Below are positions 16,953 to 27,052 of a DNA stretch of 64,000 nt, in pieces. Numbering within the stretch: position 1 is the stretch's first letter; every line of letters starts with the position of its first letter. A program made the position numbers and the translations under genes. Under the pieces are notes generated by a model. That model was not told the DNA's origin. It did not search any database and worked only from the letters and a program-made list of their open reading frames with translations. The DNA comes from Mesorhizobium caraganae (lineage in GTDB: Bacteria > Pseudomonadota > Alphaproteobacteria > Rhizobiales > Rhizobiaceae), in the NCBI RefSeq assembly GCF_016836705.1, contig NZ_JAFCGY010000012.1, forward strand, positions 62,001 to 126,000, in the 5' to 3' direction.

Positions 16953-17183
16953 TCAGCCAACCAGTTTTATGAAGTCCGCGCTACGCGAGCGCATTGCCTC
17001 TAGCAGTTCCGCTTCACTGACAGGCATCCGCTGGAAAAGGCCCAACACCGCTGACGCTACCAGTTCGGCATCTATCGACGTGCGGTCTACATGGGCATCG
17101 GCGATTATCTGCTGGAACACTCGCTGGCAGAGGGCCAAATCTTCCGGACCCAAGAATTCGCTTGTCAGGATTCGATTTGGCAT
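16953..17183 (-). CDS. Small rhizobial helical protein, family member A
   Basis: The 76-residue product contains LCQRVFQQIIADAHVDRTS, then AELVASAVLGLFQRMPVSEAELLE. It shares a pattern with 18473-18673 and 41967-42398: a Leu-x-x-(Cys/Leu)-x-Arg-Val-(Phe/Tyr) helix, then a short acidic helix with Ala, then LF followed by a (D/E)E(A/E) patch. It resembles a small uncharacterised protein family of rhizobia. ATG 17183 has no clear Shine-Dalgarno. Function unknown. Confidence 0.6.
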   Translation of the reverse strand: MPNRILTSEFLGPEDLALCQRVFQQIIADAHVDRTSIDAELVASAVLGLFQRMPVSEAELLEAMRSRSADFIKLVG

Positions 17184-17337
17184 TGCGTGAGAAACGTACG
17201 CTTTCCAGTTTGCCGGCCGATCGGATTTACGCTTGGGTGCGTGAAATATACAATCGCCTATTTTTTGGCGGTACCATTACCTTCGTCACTGTGCGCAACG
17301 CGGGGCGACCGCCGCTTCAGCCATCAGGCTTTGGGTG

Positions 17338-17706
17338 TCATTTCCCAAAAGCGGAGTCGACCCCTCCCGAGAGAAGCCTGACCTTTGCCAGTCTTCTACG
17401 GGCAAGCGTTCGCGCCAAAAGTTCAAAGCCGCGTTCGTAACATTCAACAATGAAAGCCAGCGTCATCAGATCGAGCAGAAAGTTGTCGATCGCATGTGTG
17501 AGCGCGTCAGACCTTTGTTCAAGCTGAAGCAGCAGGGCGCGCGTCTCTTCGATCGCGGCCCCGAAATCTTCTGCGTCAATCAGCGAGTCAATCCTGTCGA
17601 AGATCTGCAATGCCCTCACTCTCCCCAAGACATACTCAGCGCATCCAACGCCGCTGGTGAGTGAGTTTCCAACGAAAGAACATGGTCGCGTCTCACGAAA
17701 AGGCAT
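17338..17706 (-). CDS. Hypothetical helical protein
   Basis: The 122-residue frame contains long amphipathic helices (FDRIDSLIDAEDFGAAIEETRALLLQLEQ, shown here only as the FDRIDSL and ALLLQLEQ ends) and LLDLMTLAFIVECYERGFE. No family recognised. The first 25 residues look less natural, so the true start may be downstream. Moderately likely to be real. Confidence 0.4.
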   Translation of the reverse strand: MPFRETRPCSFVGNSLTSGVGCAEYVLGRVRALQIFDRIDSLIDAEDFGAAIEETRALLLQLEQRSDALTHAIDNFLLDLMTLAFIVECYERGFELLARTLARRRLAKVRLLSGGVDSAFGK

Positions 17707-18208
17707 CGCTCAGCAAAGTGCCCCTTTGATGAAGCATGATGAGTGGAACGACAAGCGAGAATCCGGGCTCCCGCAACTATGCACCCTGGATGACGTGGTT
17801 GAAGGCAAGATGAACCGGCCCGGGTCTGCTTACGCGTCTCTCGGCCGCAAAACTCTGGTTAGATCCCATCTCTGCTTCTTTGGCGGCTTCCCGCCGGCTG
17901 GCGAGATGATCTCCCCGATCGTTGATACGATCTACGATCTGCTTGGCGTCCAACGCGAGTTCAGCCGGCTTTTGCGCTTATGTCGGAGCGCCGAAACCGA
18001 CCGTTATGTCGGCAGCGCCTCAATCAATTTGAACGGGAGATGCCGGGTCGGCTTTGGAAGCACGTATGGGACAGCCCCGGCTTGGTACCGAAGGGCATGA
18101 TGTGCCGGCCACACAATGGGTGAAGGCAGCCTGATCGGCCGTATCAGACACCTGCCAGGGAAACCGGACTTGCGCCGCGCTTCGCTACTTGGATTTTCTC
18201 GACGAAAA
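17707..18208. other. No confident gene
   Basis: A + strand frame (17657-18100) and a - strand frame reading AKQIVDRINDRGDHL near 17930 both look partly protein-like, but neither can be preferred. No RNA or mobile element signal was seen. Confidence 0.35.
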
Positions 18209-18412
18209 CTAGCGCGCCGATTGTTTCCTGGCATATGTGGCGACGGCGCAGAGGAAAGCCAAAGCAGCGGTGTCACACGCCATTCGAGAGGGCCCTTTTG
18301 CGAACAGTACGGCATCCGCGATCGGGAGAGTCAGGCCATGCTTTTTGGCGAAGGAGGTAAGCTCGTAAGGCTGATCGTCATCTTGATTGCGAATACCGAG
18401 TTCGTAGTCCAT
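18209..18412 (-). CDS. Small hypothetical protein
   Basis: The 67-residue product begins MDYELGIRNQDDDQPYELTSF and ends with a hydrophobic Ala-rich helix (DTAALAFLCAVATYARK). The pattern FAKKHGLTLPIADAVLFAKGPSR suggests a compact helical fold. ATG 18412 is chosen because GGGAGG lies 9 nt upstream. Not recognised. It lies 60 bp downstream of the small helical protein B gene and may be cotranscribed with it. Confidence 0.6.
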   Translation of the reverse strand: MDYELGIRNQDDDQPYELTSFAKKHGLTLPIADAVLFAKGPSRMACDTAALAFLCAVATYARKQSAR

Positions 18413-18472
18413 CAATGATTTCCTCCCGTGTTCCCAACCATTCCCCTCTTTGGGCCCACAACGATTAGCTGC

Positions 18473-18673
18473 CTATGCCAGGTTCTTGTAAAGAGCCTCT
18501 TCTTCGAAAATGCCCATACCAAATAGATCCATAGCTCGCGCGGCCAGTTGCTCCGCTTCAGCAGAACCTGCGCGGATTCCTTTTTCTTGGCAGATCCGAT
18601 CATAGACCCGCTTCAGCAACGCGAGGTCGTCAGGGTAGGCTATGCCGCTTGGGGATTTTTCCGAATTGGTCAT
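18473..18673 (-). CDS. Small rhizobial helical protein, family member B
   Basis: The 66-residue protein (LALLKRVYDRICQEKGIRAGS, EAEQLAARAMDLFGMGIFEEEAL) shares its helix pattern with the products at 16953 and 41967. ATG 18673 is preceded by GGGAAGAG, which decides against the longer frame to 18781. The family is small, acidic and uncharacterised as far as I know. It probably forms a two-gene unit with 18209-18412. Confidence 0.7.
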   Translation of the reverse strand: MTNSEKSPSGIAYPDDLALLKRVYDRICQEKGIRAGSAEAEQLAARAMDLFGMGIFEEEALYKNLA

Positions 18674-19022
18674 CGCTCTTCCCTGTTTTAACGCGAAGCG
18701 CGATAATCGCTCAACCGACGATGCCCTTTGGCTCCTTATCGCCGATGTAGAGGCCGTACTATCTTTTTTGGCCAGAGACATAGAAACAAGTCAAGGTCGC
18801 TCGAAGAAATCATCGCGCGCAGCAACGACCGGCCCTTCCCGCGTACAAAGGTTCGACGACATAGCGAGTGAACCAATGCCCGAAGAAGCGCCGCGGCTGC
18901 AAGCGGGCCTTGGGTCGCGTCGGCCGCGCAAGTTTCTCTCAATTCTGCCAGCCGCCACGGTTCAGTCGAGATTACATGCGAGACACCGCTGCCAATATCC
19001 GGAAAGCAAAGGCTCGCAAAAA

Positions 19023-20678
19023 ATGACTAGGGTGGCTGGATCAAATGAAGATTTGGCTGCACCAACGACGTTTGCGCCCCTCATGCAGCCGACCTTTCGT
19101 TCGATCTGGCTCGCCACGCAGGTGTCGAGTCTCGGCTGGCTTATGCAGACTGTTGCCATCAGCTGGCTGATGGCGACGATCTCGACTTCCGATCTGATGG
19201 TTGCGCTGGTGCAGGCTTCATCGAACCTGCCCGCTTTCATCTTGTCCGTCTTCGCCGGCGCCCTCGCCGACAATTTCAGCCGGCGCCGGGTCATGTTCGC
19301 CGGCCGGAGCCTGATGGTTATAGCCTCTGCGATGCTAACCGCTTTTGTGGCGTTGGGCTTTGTCAGTCCGTGGATGATCCTCGGCTTCAGCTTCTTGATC
19401 GCATGCGGCGGTGCTCTCAACGATCCCGCCTGGCAAGCGTCTGTCGGCGATATCGTGGATCGACGCGATGTTCCCGCGGCCGTCACCCTGCTCTCCGTCG
19501 GCTTCAACACTGTCCGGACGGTGGGCCCGGCACTCGGCGGCATCGTGGTTGCCTCTTTTGGCCTTCTGGCAGCTTTCACCGTGACCACCCTCACCTATTT
19601 GGTACCCTTGGGCACCATATGGCGCTGCAAGTGGAAGGTTCGCTCTTCATCCCTTCCACGCGAGTCGATGAGGACTGCCATCTATGACGGGTTGCGCTTC
19701 ACGGCGATGTCGTCGGAAATCAAGGCGGCGATCGCGCGCGGGACCCTCTTTGGCCTGGCGAGCATCGCCATTCTCGCACTGCTGCCGCTGGTTGTCCGCG
19801 ATCAATTGGGCGGAGGGCCGCTCGCCTATGGCACGCTCATGGCCGGCTTCGGAACGGGCGCCGTCTTCGCCGGCCTCTCCAACAGCACATTCAGGCGTAG
19901 CTTGTCGCAGGAACGGCTGATGAGGCTCTCCTGCGTCGCCTGCGCGGCATGCTCCCTTTCCCTTGCGTTGACCTCTTCCATTGCGGTGGCGGCAATTGCG
20001 CTTGCTCTGGGCGGCGCGGGCTGGGTCACCGCCTGGTCCGGGGTTGGCGTGAGCGTGCAGCTGGCGAGCCCGCGCTGGGTCGTGGGACGCACGATTTCGA
20101 TCTACTATGCCTTGATAGATGGCGGCATCGCGGCCGGTAGCTGGGTATGGGGCACGGTTTCCCAGAACCATTCCCTGACCTTGGCGCTGGAATGCTCCGC
20201 TGGAGCCCTGCTGCTGGTTGCTGCAGCCGGCGTTCTGTTTCCTCTGCGCGAGCGCCGCGAGTCCGAGCCCGATCCTTTGGAGGAATTCGACGCCCCAGCT
20301 GTCGCTCTCAATTTGAAGCCGAGAAGCGGCCCGATCGTGGTCAAGGTCGAATATCTGATAGCCGAGAGAAATCTCGAGGCCTTCCTCGACCTCATGCGGC
20401 AGCGGCGTCATGTCCACAGCCGCGTCGGCGCTCGGAACTGGACGCTCCAGCGCAACCTTCAGAAGCCTATGCAATGGACAGAAACGTTCCGCACGCCGAC
20501 CTGGACGGACTATCTTCGCCTCAATCATCGTCTCACGGAAGTAGACAAGGAACTGGACGAGCGTGTCTTCCAGTTGCATGGGGGAGAGGAAGCGCCTCAA
20601 ATGACGCTTTCGATTGAGCGGCCGACAAGCTCGGCCCGCAAACCCTATCAGTCAATCCTTCACCTTCCCCGTCATTGA
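19023..20678 (+). CDS. MFS_3-type transporter with C-terminal cytosolic domain
   Basis: The first 420 or so residues form a major-facilitator transporter of the EntS-like MFS_3 type: RSIWLATQVSSLGWLMQ, GALADNFSRRRVMF (the loop 2-3 motif) and FLIACGGALNDPAWQ. A soluble C-terminal domain follows (about 440-551; VVKVEYLIAERNLEAFLDLM, WTETFRTPTWTDYLR), resembling the monooxygenase-like ABM domain often attached to this family. It is probably a drug or siderophore exporter. ATG 19023 is chosen by the start of family similarity; the frame is open further upstream but reads as shadow. Single gene. Confidence 0.85.
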   Translation: MTRVAGSNEDLAAPTTFAPLMQPTFRSIWLATQVSSLGWLMQTVAISWLMATISTSDLMVALVQASSNLPAFILSVFAGALADNFSRRRVMFAGRSLMVIASAMLTAFVALGFVSPWMILGFSFLIACGGALNDPAWQASVGDIVDRRDVPAAVTLLSVGFNTVRTVGPALGGIVVASFGLLAAFTVTTLTYLVPLGTIWRCKWKVRSSSLPRESMRTAIYDGLRFTAMSSEIKAAIARGTLFGLASIAILALLPLVVRDQLGGGPLAYGTLMAGFGTGAVFAGLSNSTFRRSLSQERLMRLSCVACAACSLSLALTSSIAVAAIALALGGAGWVTAWSGVGVSVQLASPRWVVGRTISIYYALIDGGIAAGSWVWGTVSQNHSLTLALECSAGALLLVAAAGVLFPLRERRESEPDPLEEFDAPAVALNLKPRSGPIVVKVEYLIAERNLEAFLDLMRQRRHVHSRVGARNWTLQRNLQKPMQWTETFRTPTWTDYLRLNHRLTEVDKELDERVFQLHGGEEAPQMTLSIERPTSSARKPYQSILHLPRH

Positions 20679-21040
20679 AGCCCGACCGGCCATATCTGGG
20701 GCATCAGCCATCGTTAAACGATCGCGCTCAAATGGTTCCAGGCGGAGGCGGGCGATCCACCGGATTCTATGGTCAGCGCTGGAGAAGAACAATAGGCTGC
20801 GGGCGCGATCCGATCAGCCCGCCTTGACGAGCATCGACAGCCAAGCCGCCGAGTTGTCGGTAAAACATGTTTGCGAAGGACACACCCTCCATCCGCATCG
20901 CTCACACTTGCCGCATGGATCGTTTCTAGGTCAGGCGGAGCCGGTCGCGCGTTTGCGGCAGGACCATCTTGCCGAGGAGTTCGGGGCCAATCACGTTCCG
21001 GTGCGAGCGGCTTTTTCGCCGCCTTGAAAAGAGTCAGGTT
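20679..21040. other. Intergenic region, no gene seen
   Basis: This lies between the convergent 3' ends of the two MFS transporter genes. No clear terminator hairpin or coding frame is visible. Confidence 0.4.
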
Positions 21041-22354
21041 CTAAGCAGCGGTCACCGGGGACGGGGTTCCGGCTGCATTCGAGTTGACCCCTTCGCGTTT
21101 TAAGAAGAGGGTCAGCAATACGAGACCGAGGCTCACAACAGACACCGACAGATAGACAGGATGGAACGTTCCGAAGACGGATTTTGCGAAGCCACCAAAG
21201 AATCCTCCCAGAGTACTTGAGAGGCCGAGAAGGACATTTCCGACGCCAAAGACGGTTGTCGACGCGGCGGGATCGAAGGACTTGCTGATGTAGGCTGGGA
21301 AAAGGCCGTACATCGAGAAATAGGCCAGCCCATATAGGGCGGCTGCGGCCATTAGGCTGGTCGCATTGAGGTGGAAGAACACCAGCAGCGAAGACACCAA
21401 CATAGCGAGGAAGCAGATCGTGAGCGCTGTCCGGATGCCGGCGCGGTCGGCAATGAAGCCCATTGCGAAGCCGCCCCACATGCCGACAAACCCGATTGCC
21501 GACCACATGCCCCCGGCGAGGTTGACCGAGAAGCCCAGTTCATCACGGACAAAGGGCGATATGTACGTTTGGAATGGATAGGTGCTGAGCCCGCTTGCGA
21601 GCATGATTAGCCAGATCATCATGGATTGCGGGTTGCTGATGACGCGCAGGCGCTTCTTGACACCGGAACGATCAGAATCCGGGATATTGGCCTGCAACTC
21701 GACCGGCATTTCTATGATGCCGTGGCGAAACAGATAGAGGATGGAGAACGCGGTGATGGCCACGCCGAGGACCGCTATGAAAACCCAGATGTTCCGCCAT
21801 CCAATTATGGGAAGCAGCGAGGCTACGAGCAGGCCGCTCGCGAAGTCGGCATAGCTCTGCCCGCTGGAAATGATTCCGAACACCTTGGCCCGATGCTGAA
21901 ACGGTATGGATTTTGTCACTACGGCAACCATCGGGACGTAGACTGCGGACGAACAGACGCCGAGGACAAACGCCAGAACGTACAGCATCCCGACCGAGTG
22001 CGAGACGCCCATTCCGATCTGAGCGCAGAGCGAAAGCAGGACGGAGCCGACAATGGTCCGGCCGTAGCCGATAGTGGGGGCGAGGAGACCGACAAGCAGG
22101 CTTGCCAGCAGAAAGCCGAAGCGCGCAATCCCAGCTACCGCGCCGGTCTCGACATAGTTGAAGCCGATGCTCTTCATCATGTCGGGTATCAGGATCGAGA
22201 ACAGATCCATCGAGAACCCGTATGTGATCCCGATGAAACCAGCGAATATTACAGTCAGGACAATCGTTTTGAGCAGGCCGTGATGCGCCGATTCCAACGG
22301 AAGTGAATGCTCTTTCTGGAGTGGATCGACGCCCTGCGCTGTTTCCGAATGCAT
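21041..22354 (-). CDS. MFS transporter
   Basis: This 437-residue, 12-span major-facilitator permease begins with a hydrophilic tail, then TIVLTVIFAGFIGITYGFSMD. Motifs include GLLAPTIGYGRTIVG in loop 2-3 and GFIADRAGIRTALT in loop 8-9. It falls in the general anion or drug-type MFS group and the substrate cannot be read. It is divergent from a LysR gene 105 bp away, which probably controls it. Confidence 0.85.
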   Translation of the reverse strand: MHSETAQGVDPLQKEHSLPLESAHHGLLKTIVLTVIFAGFIGITYGFSMDLFSILIPDMMKSIGFNYVETGAVAGIARFGFLLASLLVGLLAPTIGYGRTIVGSVLLSLCAQIGMGVSHSVGMLYVLAFVLGVCSSAVYVPMVAVVTKSIPFQHRAKVFGIISSGQSYADFASGLLVASLLPIIGWRNIWVFIAVLGVAITAFSILYLFRHGIIEMPVELQANIPDSDRSGVKKRLRVISNPQSMMIWLIMLASGLSTYPFQTYISPFVRDELGFSVNLAGGMWSAIGFVGMWGGFAMGFIADRAGIRTALTICFLAMLVSSLLVFFHLNATSLMAAAALYGLAYFSMYGLFPAYISKSFDPAASTTVFGVGNVLLGLSSTLGGFFGGFAKSVFGTFHPVYLSVSVVSLGLVLLTLFLKREGVNSNAAGTPSPVTAA

Positions 22355-22459
22355 TAGAGGTAAGCCCCCGACCTCGACAAACCCGCCCTGTAGATCGTCG
22401 TGAGAATCTCGACAACTGATTTCTGTTGCGTGTCGATTTAGACTGGCTAAATTGAACTT

Positions 22460-23365
22460 ATGCCGATGCCAGTTTCTCTCCCTGCTCTGCGCGCCTTTGT
22501 CGAGGTCGGGCGAAACGGCAGCGTAAAAGGCGCTGCAAAAGACCTGGGCGTGACGCCAGGAGCGGTAAGCCAGCAGATAAAGCTATTGGAACTTCAACTC
22601 GGCGTTCGCCTGTTTGACCGCGGGAACCGCGAGATCAAGCTGACACGAGAGGGGCTGCTTCTGTATGGCAACCTCGCTCCCGGCTTCCAGCAAATTGACG
22701 ATGCGATTTCGTTGTTTGCCGACAGGCGACCGGGACCGGAAACGTTGATCGTGACGACTACCCCCACCTTCGCTGCCTGCTGGCTTACGTCAAGGATCGG
22801 GCGTTTCTCAAAACTGCATCCGACAATAGAGGTTCGTATTGAGATCACCGAACAGCCCGTCGACCTCAAGGCCGAAGCGATCGACGTAGGCGTTCGCTAT
22901 GGCGCCGGGAAGTGGTCGGGACTGGATGCGGTTCGCCTTTTCTCACCACGGCTCATTGTCGTCGCAAGCCCCGATCTTTTGATGCATGGCCCTCTGACGA
23001 CACCGGCGGATTGCCTTCGCTATCCACTCCTGCATGACCGGATACGGACAGACTGGTCAACCTGGTTCGCCGCCTTAGGTGTGAGGCTGCCCAAAGGCAC
23101 CATGAAAGGACCAAGTTATCCCGACGACACATTGCTGATTCAGGCTGCCGGCACGGGTCAAGGTCTCGCAGTAGTACGCGACGTTTCCGCAAACGACGCC
23201 CTGGCGTCAGGAAAAATAGTCGTCGCGATCGACAATTCCGTGCCTACCAAAGATGGGTATTATGCCATCGCCCCCACCGAAAAAGCGCGTATTGCGAAGG
23301 TTAAGAGGTTTCGCGACTGGATTTTGAGTGAGGCGAGCGAGACGCAGAGACGTTTGAGTGTTTGA
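22460..23365 (+). CDS. LysR-family (GcvA-like) transcriptional regulator
   Basis: The 301-residue protein has an N-terminal winged helix (LPALRAFVEVGRNGSVKGAA, LGVTPGAVSQQIKLLE) and a C-terminal substrate-binding domain (about 95-295). The LPALRAFV and GVRYGAGKW segments are characteristic of the GcvA subgroup. It most likely activates the divergent MFS gene in response to a small molecule. The 105-bp intergenic space should hold the shared operator. Full length. Confidence 0.92.
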   Translation: MPMPVSLPALRAFVEVGRNGSVKGAAKDLGVTPGAVSQQIKLLELQLGVRLFDRGNREIKLTREGLLLYGNLAPGFQQIDDAISLFADRRPGPETLIVTTTPTFAACWLTSRIGRFSKLHPTIEVRIEITEQPVDLKAEAIDVGVRYGAGKWSGLDAVRLFSPRLIVVASPDLLMHGPLTTPADCLRYPLLHDRIRTDWSTWFAALGVRLPKGTMKGPSYPDDTLLIQAAGTGQGLAVVRDVSANDALASGKIVVAIDNSVPTKDGYYAIAPTEKARIAKVKRFRDWILSEASETQRRLSV

Positions 23366-23461
23366 ACAGCGCCGATCCGCGATGCGGCGTGCCAGCCTCG
23401 ATCCGTTCACCAACATTAATCGCCGCCCCATTATTTCCCGGACTAGGTTCCAGCGGTCTAC

Positions 23462-23844
23462 ACTACCCCGCCGGCGCTTTTACGGTGATCGTGCAGCTCT
23501 GATCTTTCTTCGCCTTGACGGCGGCCTCGGCGTACCCGCTAAGCACCGCCTGGTTGGTACGCACCAAAGCGCTGGCATAGACAATGCTCCCCCAGCCTCC
23601 GGGTTCCCGACTGCATAAATGCGATTCCAGCCTGCCAGCGCTCGGCGTTCATGGCGGTCGAGGCAACAGCCTTATCGACCGATCCGGGCAGCACGCGCGG
23701 CATTTGGCGAGTAAGCCTCTCGATAGCGAGATCGAGGAGACGATCCTCACGCGGATACGAAGCTATGCGACCTAACCCATTTTTGACGCTAGAATCATGG
23801 TTTGATTGCAACCTTCCAAGTAGAGAGCGGAGGGTACCCGGCAC
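23462..23844 (-). pseudogene. Frameshifted remnant of small unidentified protein
   Basis: Two frames on the - strand look coding. One reads KAVASTAMNAERWQAGIAFM near 23650. The other, further along, reads VYASALVRTNQAVLSGYAE, then KKDQSCTITVKAP and stop near 23468. They would join by a frameshift near 23600. Family not recognised. Confidence 0.35.
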
Positions 23845-23954
23845 CGGATCAGCAGTGATGTGCTCGCCATAGGCTGGGTTTCACCGTGGTTTATACGCGT
23901 CCTATTTGAGCCGAGGAGGAATTTGGCCGCCGGGTCCGAGCAGCGATGAGCCGG

Positions 23955-24341
23955 CTAGAGACGGCCGAAGTGACCTGAGCCACGAAGCTTCGCTAGCAGG
24001 ATGCTGGCCGTTGCGCGGGGGTCAAGCCTCGCTTGCACACGCAGCGGAGACGCAGTCCAGGCAGCCAATTCTGCCACCAAGAGGGCGGTATCTCCGTTTA
24101 TCGAAGCGCATCTAAGTTGTCCGTTCTTCTCCGCCACGATTATCGCTGTGCCGGTTACGCCATATCCAATCGCGGCCATCCGCTGAACGCAGCTATCGCC
24201 GTCGACGCGAACATCGAACAGAACCGACCCTGCGGTTTTTTCCGCAGCGTCAGCCACACGATCACCAAACGGTCGATTGAGGCCCTCGATATTGGCGAGC
24301 GACTGCTCAAACAAGGCCAATTCAACATGCTCCGCCACCAT
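23955..24341 (-). CDS. Hypothetical protein
   Basis: The frame encodes MVAEHVELALFEQSLANIEG, then a beta-rich centre (VLFDVRVDGDSCVQRMAAIGYGV, shown from VLFDVR to GYGV only in part) and a basic Ala-rich tail. Compositionally plausible but not recognised. ATG 24341 is taken; the longer frame begins with TTG 24371. No clear ribosome binding site. It may be a remnant. Confidence 0.35.
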   Translation of the reverse strand: MVAEHVELALFEQSLANIEGLNRPFGDRVADAAEKTAGSVLFDVRVDGDSCVQRMAAIGYGVTGTAIIVAEKNGQLRCASINGDTALLVAELAAWTASPLRVQARLDPRATASILLAKLRGSGHFGRL

Positions 24342-25020
24342 GGCGGCGAGAGTGCGCGCCGGTTGGCGCAATCGGCAAGACGCCAGCGCTGATTATCCAC
24401 GCACCAGCCCATCCTCTCCGGCCTTTTTCATAGGAAACGAAATGACCATCAACAGGCGCGCCTCCGCGCGAAAGCACCGTCTTGCCGGCGACTGAGAGCA
24501 AGAACTGCTCGACGCGCTCAAAATGGCCTCGGATCAGGGCCCACGATAATCCCCTCGAGACCCTGCGTACAATCGGATGGATTCGGACGCCGCTGTCGGG
24601 AAAGTGACCCGCTGGTGGGTCACCTGGCCTTCCTCGCCCGGATGAGATGCTCAACAAGACGGCGCCCATCATACGGAAAGCTTCCAGTGCGTTGGGTGAG
24701 ATCGGGGGATGGGGACTCTCGGATCGCTATCCCCCAAGGAACGGGCGGACGAGCAGGGCGCTCCGATCGCTCGGATACGATGTCGCGGTTCACGTCGGCC
24801 GGCTCCTGTATTGCAAACGGACGGCTCGTAGGTCGCTTCTGCCGCCGTGCTGCGTGCCAGCCCGAGCCGGCTTCGAACGCGATTGTTGGCATCGGCCAGG
24901 AACGCCGCCTGCGCTGCGGTGACCCAACCCGCCTCATTTGAGGGACACTTGCCCCAAATGAGCATTGGAGGCGAACAGCGTTTCCCTTGGGTGGCAAAGA
25001 ACAGCATCCGATACTTTATC
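24342..25020. other. No confident gene upstream of sulfonate operon
   Basis: Open frames exist on the - strand (one containing TAAQAAFLADANNRVRSR near 24920) but no family or start can be assigned. Probably debris. Confidence 0.35.
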
Positions 25021-25039
25021 GTCTACATAATTGATAGAC
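25021..25039. promoter_or_regulatory. Inverted repeat upstream of sulfonate operon
   Basis: GTCTA and TAGAC are separated by 9 bp of AT-rich sequence, 50-67 bp before the binding-protein start. A GTCTA(T/C)A-type sequence also occurs upstream of the other two NitT/TauT systems (about 38112 on the - strand; 47239 on the +). It could be an operator or part of a promoter. Confidence 0.4.
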
Positions 25040-25087
25040 ATACTGAACAGCGAAAGTAGGAGCCATTTCCAAAATTGGAGCAAGACG

Positions 25088-26143
25088 ATGATGTTGGCTG
25101 TGGAGAGATTTTCGAGAAGGAGGTTTGGCGCCTTCGTGACCGCTTTGGCGGCAACCTTGGTCGTTTTTTCCTCCGCTTTCAGTGCCCAGGCGGGCAGTCC
25201 GGACGCGGGTAAACTGCCGGCCAAGATCCCGGAGGGCACTGTGCTTCGTATCGGCGATCCCGAGACGCAAAGGGCAATGGAACTCTCGGGTCTGATCGAT
25301 CAACTACCCTTCAAGGTCGAATGGGCCAATATCAGCGGCGGTCCACAAACAATCGAAGCTTTTCGCGCCAATGCATTGGACGTCGGATCCGTCGCCGACA
25401 TTCCGCCTATCCACGCGACCTGGACGGGGCTCAAGGTCAAGATCATTGCCGCGAAGTTCCGCAAGGAACCGGTTGCGCACCCGATTTATCAACTCGGCAT
25501 TGCGCCGGGCGTCGAGGTCAAGACGCTCGCGGATTTGCGCGGCAAACGGATCGCTTTCAGCCCCGGTCAGGCGCAAGGCGCGCTGGTGCTGCGGGTCCTG
25601 CAGGCCGCTGGCCTGAAAAAGGAGGACGTCAATCTCATCGAACTGCCCAGCAAAGGCGACGCCTATCCGGTGGCGCTCGCCAGCAAGCAAGTCGACGTCG
25701 CGCCGATCTGGGGCGTCCTCGTCAAGCACTATCTGCACCAGTATGGTGCCGACGGCGCTACCACTATCCCGCACGGCTTGCGCGATGATCCAGCCCATCT
25801 CTATGCCCCACAGGCCGTGCTTGACGACCCGGCCAAAGCTGCCGCGCTCGGCGAATATGTTCGCTACTGGGCACTTGCGGCCCGCTGGGTGGAGGAGCAT
25901 CCGAAAGAGTGGATCGAGGGCTACTACGTCGCCACCCAGGGCCTAAACACCGAAGATGGCCAGTATCTCGTCGACGCCGACGGCCAGTTCGACATCCCGT
26001 CCGACTGGAACGATGTGATCGCGCGCCAGCAAGCAACGATCGATCTCCTGGCTAGCGAACTGAACAAGCCCCCGATCAAGGCCGAGGATCTTTTCGACAG
26101 GCGCTTCGAGACGATCGCCTCAAATGCGCTGAACGCGTCCTGA
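25088..26143 (+). CDS. Sulfonate/NitT-TauT ABC transporter substrate-binding protein
   Basis: This periplasmic binding protein feeds the ABC permease that follows. The N-terminus contains a twin-arginine-like SRRRF before a hydrophobic core, with likely cleavage after SAQA. The mature part shows the SsuA/TauA fold: TVLRIGDPETQRAMEL, then VEWANISGGPQTIEAFRAN, then GKRIAFSPGQAQGALVLR. Aliphatic sulfonates or a related organosulfur compound are the likely ligands, given the monooxygenase in the operon. ATG 25088 has GGAG 7 nt upstream, better than 25031. It is first of a four-gene operon. Confidence 0.88.
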   Translation: MMLAVERFSRRRFGAFVTALAATLVVFSSAFSAQAGSPDAGKLPAKIPEGTVLRIGDPETQRAMELSGLIDQLPFKVEWANISGGPQTIEAFRANALDVGSVADIPPIHATWTGLKVKIIAAKFRKEPVAHPIYQLGIAPGVEVKTLADLRGKRIAFSPGQAQGALVLRVLQAAGLKKEDVNLIELPSKGDAYPVALASKQVDVAPIWGVLVKHYLHQYGADGATTIPHGLRDDPAHLYAPQAVLDDPAKAAALGEYVRYWALAARWVEEHPKEWIEGYYVATQGLNTEDGQYLVDADGQFDIPSDWNDVIARQQATIDLLASELNKPPIKAEDLFDRRFETIASNALNAS

Positions 26144-26173
26144 CGCCTGCTTGCCAGACTGGAGACGACGCAG

Positions 26174-27052
26174 ATGAACGCAATCTCACATACCGCCGCA
26201 GTTGCACTCCCTATTCCCTACGCATCGGATGAAAGGGGGTTGGTTCCGCCTGCTGCTAAGCCCCGCAAGACCGGGAGGCGTCGCCTGGCGCTTGGGCGAG
26301 CGATCCCGCTTGGCGCGCTGATCGGGCCCGCACTTCTTCTCGTGATCTGGTCCCTCGGCAGTGTCGCCGGCCTGATCGATCCAAGAACGCTGCCGGCGCC
26401 TTGGTCGGTTGTCGGCACTGCCATCGATCTCATCGCCGAAGGCAAGCTTCAGGATCACTTGATGACGTCTGCCTGGCGGGCAGCACAGGGTCTGGTGTTC
26501 GGCATCCTGATCGGAACCGTGCTTGCTCTCATTTCAGGGTTGTCGCGGGTTGGGGAAGCCATCATCGACGGCCCTGTTCAGATCAAGCGGGCGATACCAA
26601 CGCTCGCTCTGATCCCGCTGCTGATGCTGTGGTTCGGCATCGGCGAGGGCATGAAGGTGACGGCCATCGCGCTGGCCGTCCTGATCCCGATCTATATCCA
26701 GACCCACAGCAGCTTGCGCAGCATAGACAGCCGTTATGTCGAACTGGCCCAGACCTTGCGAATGGGCTACGGCGAATTCATCCGCGAGGTCATCCTGCCG
26801 GGCGCCCTTCCCGGCTTCTTCCTTGGTCTGCGTTTGGCGGTGACCTATGCCTGGCTGTCTCTGGTGGTGGTCGAGCAGGTCAACGCCACCAGCGGCATCG
26901 GCTACATGATCGATCTCGCGCGCAACTACGGCCAGACTGACATCGTCATCGTCGGTCTTGTCGTCTACGCGTTGCTCGGTCTCGGCTGCGACGGCATCGT
27001 CCGCTTCTTCCAGGAAAGGTCGCTGTCATGGCGTCGCACCTTGGCGGATTGA
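26174..27052 (+). CDS. ssuC: ABC transporter permease (SsuC-like)
   Basis: This inner-membrane permease of 292 residues has about six spans after a basic cytosolic N-terminus. The BPD_transp_1 EAA loop, which contacts the ATPase, is near ELAQTLRMGYGEFIREVILP. Similar to SsuC/TauC. ATG 26174 has GGAGA upstream. The stop lies inside the next gene by 25 bp, so translation is coupled to the ATPase. Confidence 0.92.
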   Translation: MNAISHTAAVALPIPYASDERGLVPPAAKPRKTGRRRLALGRAIPLGALIGPALLLVIWSLGSVAGLIDPRTLPAPWSVVGTAIDLIAEGKLQDHLMTSAWRAAQGLVFGILIGTVLALISGLSRVGEAIIDGPVQIKRAIPTLALIPLLMLWFGIGEGMKVTAIALAVLIPIYIQTHSSLRSIDSRYVELAQTLRMGYGEFIREVILPGALPGFFLGLRLAVTYAWLSLVVVEQVNATSGIGYMIDLARNYGQTDIVIVGLVVYALLGLGCDGIVRFFQERSLSWRRTLAD